Source: Halorubrum kocurii JCM 14978
GTDB taxonomy: Archaea; Halobacteriota; Halobacteria; Halobacteriales; Haloferacaceae
DNA: 34,119 nt
NCBI RefSeq assembly: GCF_000337355.1
Contig: NZ_AOJH01000055.1
Location: 1-34,119, forward strand
Direction of reading: 5' to 3'
The notes under the pieces were generated by a model. It was not told where the DNA came from, ran no database searches, and was given only the letters and a program-made list of their open reading frames with translations. Made by a program: the position numbers and the translations under genes. Shown here piece after piece: positions 1-6,497 of the stretch (positions are counted from its first letter, which is position 1; each line of letters starts with the position of its first letter).

Positions 1-542
1 GGCACGTCGGTGTACGTCTCCCCGGCCTCCGCCGGCTCGCCGCGCGGTGCGCGCAGGCGGAACGAGACCTCGCTGAGGTTCGCCGTCGCCGACGACTCGT
101 CCAGCGACGGCAGGTGCATCCGGATCCCCTCGTCGGTCTGGATCACGTTCGTCTTGAGCGTGAAGTCCACGTCGTCGACGCGGTAGCGCTCGCTCGCCAG
201 GTCGTCGTCGACCTCCTGGAGCGCCGCGCCGAGGTTCGAGAAGACCTGCTTCGGCTCCACCGCCGGCCGCTGGGCCTCGAGCTCTCCGACCCGCTCCCGA
301 AGCGCCTCCCGCTCCGCCTCCGTCTTCGAGAGCCGGCGTTCCAGGGCGGTCCGCTCGCTTCGAACGTCCAGCACGTCGGTCTGGAGGCGAACGAGCGACT
401 CCTGCTGTTCGGTGATCAGCCGTTCGACCGCCGCCCGCTCGACCGTCTCGAGCTTGTCGACGTCGACCTGGGGGATCTCCTCGAGCTGGAACGTCTCGGC
501 GACCCGCGTCGTGTCGGCGTCGAACGCGAAGCGATCGCTCAT
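1..542 (-). CDS. coiled-coil protein of unknown function (3' part beyond the window)
   Basis: I do not recognise this protein. It starts with ATG at 542 and reads through the left edge of the window without a stop, so at least 180 residues are present. Residues about 28-95 are rich in Glu, Arg, Leu and Gln with heptad-like spacing, which suggests a coiled coil. A more beta-like region follows, with the stretch FTLKTNVIQTDEGIRMHLP near residue 130. The start overlaps the stop of the upstream gene as ATGA, so it is the fourth gene of a translationally coupled minus-strand operon. The beta-like part may be distantly related to the other operon products (inference). No signal peptide or membrane segment is seen. 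Confidence 0.75.
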   Translation of the reverse strand, partial: MSDRFAFDADTTRVAETFQLEEIPQVDVDKLETVERAAVERLITEQQESLVRLQTDVLDVRSERTALERRLSKTEAEREALRERVGELEAQRPAVEPKQVFSNLGAALQEVDDDLASERYRVDDVDFTLKTNVIQTDEGIRMHLPSLDESSATANLSEVSFRLRAPRGEPAEAGETYTDV

Positions 543-1060
543 GGGCTGCGGGACTCCGGCGGGACGGGGGCGATGCGGAGCCGCACCTCGCTGGCGATCT
601 CGGCGTCCAGATCGTACTCGTCCGCGGTGCGGTGGTTCAGCGGGACGGCGCTCACGACCGGCTTGTAGCCGCGGATTTCGTCGGTCTCCGGGTCGCGGAT
701 CTCTTGTCCCTCGATCGACAGCGTCATTTCCAGATCGGCTTCCACGTCGGCGAACCTGAGCCACGACGCGTCGAGGTCGTACGCGAGGCTCCCGTCCTCG
801 ATGTCGCGGTCGATCGCGCGCTGGACCTCCATCGACCGACGGTCCAGCTCCTCTTGGCCCTCGGCGACCGAGAACGCGACCGTCCGGATGAACTCCTTGA
901 GCGGCCGCGCGAGCCACTCGTCAGTCGGCACGCTCGCCTCCGGTTCCGGCGTTCCCGGCGGTATCCGCCACCCCGGCGTCACCGGTGTTCCTTGTCTCCC
1001 CGGCGTCACCGGTGTTCCTTGTCTCCCCGGCGTCACCGGCGTTCCCTGCGTTTCCGACAT
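539..1060 (-). CDS. operon protein of unknown function, third gene, with N-terminal TPVTPG repeats
   Basis: Up to 173 residues. The core from about residue 48 (RPLKEFIRTVAFSVAEGQEELDRRS, shown in part) can be aligned by eye with its two upstream neighbours: a P-[LF]-x-[ED]-[MFL] start, a GxxxAQxxLD-like helix, then a strand region with a Phe-Ser/Ala-Asp/Glu step (LRFADVEADLEM). Function is unknown. The residues before the core are three Gly-Thr-Pro-Val-Thr-Pro repeats, encoded where the gene overlaps the end of the previous gene by 140 bases. All other overlaps in this operon are 4 bases, so the real start may be the GTG at 931, giving about 130 residues and an 11-base overlap. Either start keeps the conserved core. 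Confidence 0.7.
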   Translation of the reverse strand: MSETQGTPVTPGRQGTPVTPGRQGTPVTPGWRIPPGTPEPEASVPTDEWLARPLKEFIRTVAFSVAEGQEELDRRSMEVQRAIDRDIEDGSLAYDLDASWLRFADVEADLEMTLSIEGQEIRDPETDEIRGYKPVVSAVPLNHRTADEYDLDAEIASEVRLRIAPVPPESRSP

Positions 1061-1676
1061 CGCTCGTCTCTTCGGGCCCGATCGCGACCGGCGGGGGAGT
1101 CGGTTCGAGCCGGGCCGCGAGCCGGGCGTTCGCGCCCGCCTCGCGGTCGAACGTTCGACGGTCGATCACGGACTGCGTGCCCGCCCGGAGGTCGAACGCC
1201 GGCTCCGCGCGCTCGCCCTCCGGTCGGTCGCGCCCCGACCGGTCGCGGTCCGCGGCGCTCACGTCGACCGCGACCTCGATCGTCGCGTCGCTGAACCGGT
1301 AGCGGGCGGGCGTGAGCCCGAGTTCGAGCAGGGACCGAGGTTCGGCCGGCGCGGCGTCGGTGGTGACCGTTCCGTCCGACGCCACTGTGCGAGTCAGCGA
1401 CGGGACGACGTCGATCTCCGTCTCCGCGAACGTCGCGAGCGTCGCGGCGGTCCGCGCGTCGAGCGCGGTCTGGGCGTCGGCGACGCCGGCGGCCAGCAGG
1501 TAGACGAGGTCGTCGAACGGGAGGTCCGCGACCGCTCGGGTCGGTCGGTCGGGGGCGGTACTGCGCGGCGGTAGGTGGTGTGCTCGTAGCGGCATGGGGC
1601 TCGACGCGGCCGCCCTCCGTCCGCCCTGCGGACTCGGTGCGAGGGCGCACGCGCGGAGCGCGGCGAGGGCGTTCAC
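921..1676 (-). CDS. operon protein of unknown function, paralogue of the first gene
   Basis: Up to 251 residues from a GTG at 1676 that overlaps the preceding stop by 4 bases. An ATG at 1595 is an alternative that removes a low-complexity leader. Residues about 53-140 match the 175-residue protein just upstream: LPFDDLVYLLAAGVADAQ parallels VPFPEMIASMGQGIADAQ, and ETEIDVVPSLTRT parallels ETDIEVVPAITRT, followed by a shared S-LLELGLTP-x-x-Y-x-FSDA step. They are therefore tandem paralogues (seen directly). The C-terminal third is low complexity: charged, then Gly/Asn/Thr/Asp repeats. The family resembles short conserved proteins found in bacteria and haloarchaea with no assigned role. No catalytic motif is visible, so a structural or assembly role is only a guess. 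Confidence 0.75.
   Translation of the reverse strand: MNALAALRACALAPSPQGGRRAAASSPMPLRAHHLPPRSTAPDRPTRAVADLPFDDLVYLLAAGVADAQTALDARTAATLATFAETEIDVVPSLTRTVASDGTVTTDAAPAEPRSLLELGLTPARYRFSDATIEVAVDVSAADRDRSGRDRPEGERAEPAFDLRAGTQSVIDRRTFDREAGANARLAARLEPTPPPVAIGPEETSDVGNAGNAGDAGETRNTGDAGETRNTGDAGVADTAGNAGTGGERAD
974..1054. repeat. three tandem 27-bp repeats inside overlapping reading frames
   Basis: Units lie at 974-1000, 1001-1027 and 1028-1054. The first two are identical and the third has diverged. Because 27 is divisible by three, each unit adds nine residues in both overlapping frames: Gly-Asp-Ala-Gly-Glu-Thr-Arg-Asn-Thr at the end of the upstream gene, and Gln-Gly-Thr-Pro-Val-Thr-Pro-Gly-Arg at the start of the downstream gene. 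Confidence 0.9.
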
Positions 1677-2200
1677 TCCGTCTCCTCGTCGTCGGTCTGT
1701 CGCTGGTCGACCGTCTCGACCTCGGGGAAGAGGTACGGCGGCTCCGGAACCGGGACCATCGTGGTCTTGAGCTCGCTCGTCCCGTGGACCTCCTTGCCGA
1801 ACTTCCGGTTGTGGCTCACGTCGGTCTGGATGCTGCCGCCCCAGAGGCCGAACCCCGCGTGCGCCTCGGCGCTGACGTCGATGTTCGTCTCCCGTTCGGT
1901 GGTCGTCTTGATGTCCATCTCGACCTCGATGACGGCCTCCGAGAACTGGTAGAAAGTCGGGAACAGCCCCGCCTGCAGCAGCGAGACGTCGATTGGCGTC
2001 GCGGAGGAGTAGGTGACGTCGCCGTCCGAGTCGATCGTCCGCGTGATCGCCGGGACGACCTCGATATCCGTCTCCGCGAGGATCTTCGCGACCTCGACCG
2101 AGTTCATGTCCAACTGGTTCTGCGCGTCCGCGATCCCCTGACCCATGCTCGCGATCATCTCGGGGAACGGCACGTCGAGTAGCTCCTGTCCTACAGACAT
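1673..2200 (-). CDS. first gene of four-gene operon, unknown conserved family
   Basis: 175 residues from ATG at 2200. The N-terminal part has VPFPEMIASMGQGIADAQ followed by an LDMNSVEVAKIL helix. A beta-rich middle part follows (DIEVVPAITRTIDSDGDVTY, then FYQFSEAVIEVEMDIK). The acidic end is rich in Asp, Glu and Gln. The same architecture is repeated in the next two genes of the operon. It looks like a small DUF2589-type conserved protein, a resemblance from memory that I cannot verify. Upstream lies an AT-rich promoter with an 18-bp palindrome. No membrane segment, signal peptide or enzyme motif is seen. Confidence 0.8.
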   Translation of the reverse strand: MSVGQELLDVPFPEMIASMGQGIADAQNQLDMNSVEVAKILAETDIEVVPAITRTIDSDGDVTYSSATPIDVSLLQAGLFPTFYQFSEAVIEVEMDIKTTTERETNIDVSAEAHAGFGLWGGSIQTDVSHNRKFGKEVHGTSELKTTMVPVPEPPYLFPEVETVDQRQTDDEETE

Positions 2201-2207
2201 TCTTAAC

Positions 2208-2233
2208 TATTTATTGCAATAAATATTAAACAC
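2208..2233 (-). promoter_or_regulatory. operon promoter with 18-bp perfect palindrome
   Basis: The sequence tatttattgcaataaata (2208-2225) is a perfect inverted repeat directly before the ATG at 2200. It partly overlaps the AT-rich TATA region (about 2220-2233) expected 25-30 bases upstream. A dimeric repressor bound here would block the promoter (inference). Confidence 0.6.
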
Positions 2234-2289
2234 GTATGTAATAAATCAGAGATATTTTCACCGGTTTTACCAGAATTGAGGCGAGAATG

Positions 2290-2332
2290 CCCCTTCCTCA
2301 AGGAGCGACCAACGGGAGCGAGTAGGGAGGAG
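2290..2332 (+). ncRNA. solo right-end/omegaRNA-like hairpin, probable IS remnant
   Basis: ccccttcct (2290-2298) pairs with agggaggag (2324-2332) with one mismatch and one G-U pair. The signature CTCAA follows the left arm and GAGTAG leads into the right arm. The hairpin at the 3' end of the tnpB gene (3608-3651) has exactly this layout. No transposase gene lies upstream of this copy, so it is either the relic of another TnpB-type element or part of the left end of the present one. Confidence 0.5.
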
Positions 2333-2393
2333 ATGAATCGCCGCACACCAGTACAAACCATTAAGACAACATATCGAGAATCAATAGACAGCG

Positions 2394-3644
2394 ATGGAGT
2401 ACAGTCACCGCTACCATGCCTACCCGACACAAGAGGTAGCGGCTGAACTAGACTACCATATCGACGTTCATCGCCAAGCGTACAACTACACCCTGTACGA
2501 GTACGAGAACGTGGACGACGACGACATCGGCTCTGCGTACAAGCACCACTCCCGACTCCCCAACTGGAAAGATGAGTTCCCCGTTTTCTCGGAAGTCAAC
2601 TCGAAGGCTCTACAACGAACCGTCACTCGGTTCTACCAGAATCTCACTGGACTCTCCGAGCAGAAGCAAAACGGACGCAAGGTCGGGAAGCTCAACTGGA
2701 AGTCTCCGAGAGAGTTCCAGAGTATAACGTATTCGCAGTCTGGCTTCGAACTCAAAAACACGAGTGGCCGACACGCGACGCTCTGGCTCTCCAAAATCGG
2801 AGATACCAAACTCCGCTACCACCGCGAGATCCCCGACGAAGCAGCTATCAAAGAGGTCACAGTGAAAAAAGGGACGACCGGTGACTGGTTCATCTCTTTC
2901 GGGCTGGAAACCGACGAGGCTGACCTGCCCGAGAAACCCGAGGTGGAGATGCTCGACACGAGCAACAGTATCGGGATCGACCTCGGCATTCTGAACTACA
3001 TCCACACGTCGGACGGCAACACCGTGGACTGGCTCGACCTCAAAGACGAGTACGATCGTCTCCGTCGAGAGCAACAGAACCTCTCGCGGAAGGAACACGG
3101 GTCGAACAACTACGAGAACCAGCGCAAAACGGTTGCGAAGGTCAAACGCCACATCCGCCGAAAGGTGCTGGACTACCAGCACAAGCTCACGATATGGCTC
3201 GTCACAGAGTACGATGCGGTGTTCGTGGAAGACCTGAACGTCGCTGAGATGCTTCAAGGCGATGGGAACGCGCGGAACAAGCAGGCTGCGGCGTGGCGAC
3301 AGTTCATCACTCTTCTGGAATACAAAGGTGAGCTGTACGGGACACACGTCGTACAAGTCGACGCAGCGGGAACGACGAAAGAGTGTGCGACGTGTGGTGT
3401 GGAGACAGCGAAACCCATCTGGGTCAGAGAGCACTCGTGTCCGAGTTGTGGGTTTGAGTGTAACCGTGACGCGAACGCGGCGATGAACGTCTTGCAGAGA
3501 GGCTTTGCTGAACTAGGGCTGGGATGGCCCGAAGACACGCCTGTGGAGACTGCGCTCCCCGCGGATACCCATTCGGTGTCTGCAAAGCGCGTCATAGAAG
3601 CAGGAAGCCCCACCCTCAACGAAGCCGCACCAGCGGCTGAGTAG
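2394..3644 (+). CDS. tnpB: RNA-guided endonuclease TnpB (IS1341-type transposase)
   Basis: 416 residues, full length. TnpB proteins are RNA-guided nucleases that cut DNA matching the sequence next to the element's right end and so help retain it. The N-terminal OrfB helix-turn-helix region covers about residues 1-90. The RuvC-like catalytic residues are all present: Asp196 (IGIDLGI), Glu279 (VFVEDLN) and Asp359 (NRDANAA). A zinc ribbon uses Cys331, Cys334, Cys349 and Cys352. The C-terminus (GSPTLNEAAPAAE) is encoded by the left half of the right-end hairpin, so the guide RNA overlaps the coding sequence, as known for archaeal IS1341 elements. The protein appears intact. It has no tnpA partner. 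Its codon use is less GC-rich than that of the neighbours, in line with mobile origin. Confidence 0.93.
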   Translation: MEYSHRYHAYPTQEVAAELDYHIDVHRQAYNYTLYEYENVDDDDIGSAYKHHSRLPNWKDEFPVFSEVNSKALQRTVTRFYQNLTGLSEQKQNGRKVGKLNWKSPREFQSITYSQSGFELKNTSGRHATLWLSKIGDTKLRYHREIPDEAAIKEVTVKKGTTGDWFISFGLETDEADLPEKPEVEMLDTSNSIGIDLGILNYIHTSDGNTVDWLDLKDEYDRLRREQQNLSRKEHGSNNYENQRKTVAKVKRHIRRKVLDYQHKLTIWLVTEYDAVFVEDLNVAEMLQGDGNARNKQAAAWRQFITLLEYKGELYGTHVVQVDAAGTTKECATCGVETAKPIWVREHSCPSCGFECNRDANAAMNVLQRGFAELGLGWPEDTPVETALPADTHSVSAKRVIEAGSPTLNEAAPAAE

Positions 3645-3651
3645 GGTGGGG
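3608..3651 (+). ncRNA. TnpB omegaRNA 3' end / element right-end hairpin
   Basis: Nine-base stem ccccaccct (3608-3616) with agggtgggg (3643-3651). A nested stem agccgc/gcggct lies at 3623-3628 and 3633-3638. The full RNA probably begins inside tnpB, like the sense overlapping transcripts reported for archaeal IS1341 genes. The guide would be the bases just after the right end, starting around 3660. Confidence 0.7.
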
Positions 3652-3660
3652 TAGTTCACG

Positions 3661-3821
3661 CTGGGCTTTCGGACGCTAACCGACGGGCGCAACGCCCGTG
3701 GCGATTTTCAATCAACCTCTCGGAGACCGTATCGCCGGCTGTATCCGGATCGCGGCGAGCGGCGCGGTCGTGTCGGCCAGCCGCGAGAATGCTTATACAG
3801 GCCATACTGGGATACACACCA
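3661..3821 (+). other. intergenic stretch between IS right end and flavin reductase gene
   Basis: It contains a strong hairpin acgggcg-caa-cgcccgt (3683-3699) followed by a T-rich stretch (gattttc), which could act as a terminator. The TATA box cttatac at 3792-3798 is centred 27 bases before the next ATG. No gene is seen. Confidence 0.5.
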
Positions 3822-4415
3822 ATGGACATCGACCCGGACGAGGCCGTCGACGACATGTACCGGCTCTTGACGAGCATCATCGTCCCCCGCCCTATCGGGT
3901 GGGTCTCGACGCGGAGCGCCGCCGGCGTCGACAACCTCGCTCCGTACAGTTTCTACATGGGAATCATCGAGGCGGAGCCGCCGGTGGTGATGTTCTCGGC
4001 CGAGGACCGAGCCGATGGGATCCAGAAGGATTCGACGCAAAACGTCCTCGAAACGGAGGCGTTCGGTCTCAACTTGGTCACTTCAGACTTGGTCGAACAG
4101 ATGGACCGGACCAGCCAGGGCGTCGACAGCGACACGGACGAGTTCGACCTCGTCGGATTGGCGCGGCGAGAGGCCGACACCGTCGACGTGTCGCTCGTCG
4201 CCGCCGCCAAGGCGACCATGGAGTGTACGCTTCACGACACGCTCTCCATCGGCGATCACACCGTCGTCTTCGGACGCATCGAACTGATCCACGTCGACGA
4301 CGCACTCCTGACCGACGGGAAGATAGACGTCCGGAAAATCGACGCAATCGGGCGATTGACCGGATCGTACTACGCCGAGCTGGAACCGTTTCAGGTTGAC
4401 CGCGACTGGCAGTAG
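3822..4415 (+). CDS. flavin reductase-like (DIM6/NTAB-type) flavoprotein
   Basis: 197 residues. The protein matches the FMN-binding split-barrel flavin reductase-like family: TSIIVPRPIGWVSTRS near residue 17, APYSFYMGIIEAEPPVVMFS after it, and the FGRIELIHVDD strand late in the protein. Members bind FMN and reduce flavins or act as flavoredoxins; the substrate cannot be told here. The start at 3822 is chosen because a TATA box lies 27 bases upstream, giving a leaderless message, and because homologues begin shortly before the first conserved strand. An upstream in-frame ATG at 3789 overlaps the TATA box and is rejected. The gene stands alone between an IS element and a tRNA scar, so it may belong to a transferred segment (inference). 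Confidence 0.85.
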   Translation: MDIDPDEAVDDMYRLLTSIIVPRPIGWVSTRSAAGVDNLAPYSFYMGIIEAEPPVVMFSAEDRADGIQKDSTQNVLETEAFGLNLVTSDLVEQMDRTSQGVDSDTDEFDLVGLARREADTVDVSLVAAAKATMECTLHDTLSIGDHTVVFGRIELIHVDDALLTDGKIDVRKIDAIGRLTGSYYAELEPFQVDRDWQ

Positions 4416-4440
4416 TCGGCTAGCAATCTGCTGGAAAGGA

Positions 4441-4774
4441 AGTCCGCCCTCCCCGAATTGAACTCGCCGAGACAGTCCGGGCGTGCGGCTCGCTTCGCTC
4501 GCCGGTCCGGGCTGTGACTCGTCTGCCCGATTCGGTCCGTGAGACTTCTGACTGCTCACGTTGTTCGCAGCAGAAGTCCGCCCTCCCCGAATTGAACGCC
4601 GGAAGACGTGCTCGCTTCGCTGCGCACGACTTCCGAGCCCTCGTTCGCTTCGCTCACGAGGACGGGGGACAAGTCGACTACGAAACGGCTGGAGAACGAG
4701 TCCGCCCTCCCCGAATTGAACGGGGGACAAGTCGATCTACAGTCGACTGCTCTACCAGGCTGAGCTAAGGGCGG
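4441..4774 (-). repeat. tRNA-Tyr 3'-end repeats (probable attachment-site scar)
   Basis: The last 22 bases of the tRNA, plus one further base, recur exactly at 4441-4463 and 4575-4597; the copy within and next to the intact gene is 4699-4721. Starts are 134 and 124 bases apart. The middle unit also keeps 16 bases of the anticodon-arm/variable-loop region (4662-4677, matching 4720-4735), so it is a broken tRNA copy rather than only a core att site. The spacers hold strong hairpins (4541-4579, 4602-4635 and one around 4470-4513) with cttcg cores. No integrase gene is in the window. Confidence 0.8.
4701..4774 (-). tRNA. tRNA-Tyr (GTA)
   Basis: A 74-base cloverleaf folds on the minus strand. Acceptor CCGCCCT pairs with AGGGCGG, followed by A as discriminator. 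The D arm is GCTC-AGCCTGGTA-GAGC, the anticodon arm GTCGA-CTGTAGA-TCGAC with anticodon GTA, and the T arm CCCCG-TTCAATT-CGGGG. CCA is not encoded and no intron is seen. A TATA-like box lies at 4799-4807. The 3' end is the source of the adjacent repeats, so this gene is likely an integration target. Confidence 0.97.
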
Positions 4775-4798
4775 TTACCGTATTCTACCCGCCGGATC

Positions 4799-4807
4799 TA
4801 ACTTAAG
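4799..4807 (-). promoter_or_regulatory. TATA-like box of tRNA-Tyr
   Basis: cttaagtta on the minus strand, centred about 29 bases before the tRNA 5' end. Confidence 0.6.
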
Positions 4808-4914
4808 GGTTCCCTTTCAAACGCGGTGTGATCCGCCGTACCGCGGGCCGGATCGGGGTCCTGCGTCCGCCCGCCGCGCGCGATTCTTAAGTCCCTCGCG
4901 GCGGGAGCGGGAGT

Positions 4915-5784
4915 ATGGCCGACGGCGACGATCGACAGGCGACGTTCGGGTCGGACGGGAGCTTGGAGACCGACACGACGCCGGACGCGACCGGCGAGAA
5001 CGACTTCGGCGAGGAGAAGGAGGCCAACGAGACCGACGGCGGCTACAGCCGGTACGTCGTCTCCAGCCTCCTCCAGAAGGCGGTGCGCCGCTCCGACGAG
5101 GAGGTCGCCGCGTGGGCCGCGTGGGAGCTGGCCCGCTCCGGCTACGCGTGGAACCTCTGGGACCGCCTGAACCTCTACGTCGTCGAGGACCTCCGCGCGG
5201 GCAGCGACGCGGCCCTCGCGATCGAGCGCTACGAGGAGCTCGCCACCGAGCGCTGGGAGCCTGCCGAGTGGAAAGGGCGGATCTGCGCGATCCACGCCGC
5301 GCTGGCGGCGACCCGCGCGCGCTCGACCCGGGAGGCCTCGAACGCCGACGCCTACTTCTCTGCCGTCGCCGAGGTCCGGGCCGAGGCCCGTGAACGCGGC
5401 GAGGAGCCCGCCCACGACTTCCCCGTCGGCGACCTCGAACCGGGGGGAACGTTCGACGCCGTCTTCGACGGCCACACCGGGGAGGGCGCGCGCCGCGACC
5501 GCGGCACGCGCTTTTTCAAGACCCACGGCGCTCGGGTCGGCCCGGAGGGCGAAGACGACCAGAGCGCCCGCTGGCAGCGTCTCGCCATGCTCCTCGACGA
5601 CGAGACCGACTACTCGGCGGCCGAGCTCGACCGGGCCGTCGAGCCGGTCGATCCCGAGGACCCGTGGGGCGAGCCGGCGACCGGCGCTAGAGGCGACACC
5701 GGGAACACCGGCGACGACGACACCGACAGCACCGATGAGAACGGTCCCGATCGCACCGGCTCGCTCACCGACTTCTCGGAGTAG
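4915..5784 (+). CDS. uncharacterised haloarchaeal protein with helical core
   Basis: 289 residues; I do not recognise a named family. The first 40 residues are acidic and disordered. Residues about 42-150 form a helical core beginning SRYVVSSLLQKAVRRSDEEVAAWAA, which recalls the helical C-terminal domain of MgsA/RarA-type AAA proteins (weak resemblance, inference); there is no ATPase part. The tail beyond residue 245 is low complexity (Gly, Asp, Thr). The start is supported by the TATA box ttcttaagt at 4884-4892, centred 27 bases upstream. It is transcribed divergently from tRNA-Tyr. There are no membrane segments. Confidence 0.8.
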   Translation: MADGDDRQATFGSDGSLETDTTPDATGENDFGEEKEANETDGGYSRYVVSSLLQKAVRRSDEEVAAWAAWELARSGYAWNLWDRLNLYVVEDLRAGSDAALAIERYEELATERWEPAEWKGRICAIHAALAATRARSTREASNADAYFSAVAEVRAEARERGEEPAHDFPVGDLEPGGTFDAVFDGHTGEGARRDRGTRFFKTHGARVGPEGEDDQSARWQRLAMLLDDETDYSAAELDRAVEPVDPEDPWGEPATGARGDTGNTGDDDTDSTDENGPDRTGSLTDFSE

Positions 5785-5865
5785 CCTCGGCTCGCTCGTC
5801 GGGTATCGCCGCCTCGGTACCTGCCTTCGCCAGTCCTTATCAGTGTGAACCCGTTACACGGGTGT

Positions 5866-6450
5866 ATGGTAGACGTAGCAATCGTCGGCGGCGGACCGGC
5901 CGGGCTCAGCGCGGGACTGTTCGCGGGCAAGAACGGGCTCGACACCGTCCTGTTCGACACCGACGGCACGTGGATGCATAAGGCGCACCTGTTCAACTAC
6001 CCCGGGATCGGCTCGGTCGGCGGCAGCGAGTTCCTCGCGACCGCCCGCCAGCAGGCGGACGACTTCGGGGTCACCCGGAACCAGGGCGAGGAGGTCACCG
6101 ACGTCGAGGAGCACGGCGACGGCTTCCTCGTGACGACCGAGGCGGACGAGTACGAGACCGACTACGTCGTGCTGGCGACGGGGGCGAGCCGCGACCTCGC
6201 CGAGTCGCTTGGCTGCGAGTTCGACGGCGACCTCGTCGACGTCGGCGTCTCGATGGAGACGAGCGTCGAGGGCGCGTACGCGACCGGCGCGATGGTCCGC
6301 GCCGAGGAGTGGCAGGCGGTCATCTCGGCCGGGGACGGCGCCGCCGCGGCCCTCAACATCCTCTCGAACGAGAAGGGCGAACACTACCACGACTTCGACG
6401 TGCCCGACACCGCGACCTCGGTGTTCGGCGGCCTGATCGACGACGAGTAG
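5866..6450 (+). CDS. small FAD/NAD(P)-binding oxidoreductase (thioredoxin-reductase-like)
   Basis: 194 residues. The N-terminus MVDVAIVGGGPAGLSAGLFA carries the dinucleotide-binding GxGxxG motif, and the C-terminal half has a TGAMVRAEEWQAVISAGDGA segment like the second FAD motif of thioredoxin reductases. It is much shorter than thioredoxin reductase (about 310-340 residues) and lacks the CxxC redox pair and the inserted NADPH domain. It cannot be a classical thioredoxin reductase; such single-domain proteins are common in haloarchaea and their partner is unknown. The start at 5866 fits a TATA box at 5835-5843, 27 bases upstream; the in-frame ATG at 5845 is too close to it. Confidence 0.85.
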   Translation: MVDVAIVGGGPAGLSAGLFAGKNGLDTVLFDTDGTWMHKAHLFNYPGIGSVGGSEFLATARQQADDFGVTRNQGEEVTDVEEHGDGFLVTTEADEYETDYVVLATGASRDLAESLGCEFDGDLVDVGVSMETSVEGAYATGAMVRAEEWQAVISAGDGAAAALNILSNEKGEHYHDFDVPDTATSVFGGLIDDE

Positions 6451-6497
6451 CGGCGTCGCCTCGACGGCGTTCACCGGGCATCTCCCTCTCCAGTTCG

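Larger units (their letters stand above)
2336..3660 (+). mobile_element. IS1341-type (IS200/IS605 family, TnpB-only) insertion element
   Basis: The element contains a full tnpB gene and the typical right-end hairpin, but no tnpA. Its left boundary is not visible and 2336 is only an outer estimate. The right boundary is taken just after the hairpin, near the gtagttcac sequence at 3651-3659. TnpB-only elements need a TnpA in trans for movement (established for the family). Confidence 0.7.

Noticed and set aside
2203-2430. 75-codon minus frame before tnpB
   Set aside because: It covers the solo hairpin and the start of tnpB, and shows no conserved features.
4441-4597. Additional functional tRNA genes
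   Set aside because: Only 3' pieces are present, broken by hairpins; no full cloverleaf forms.
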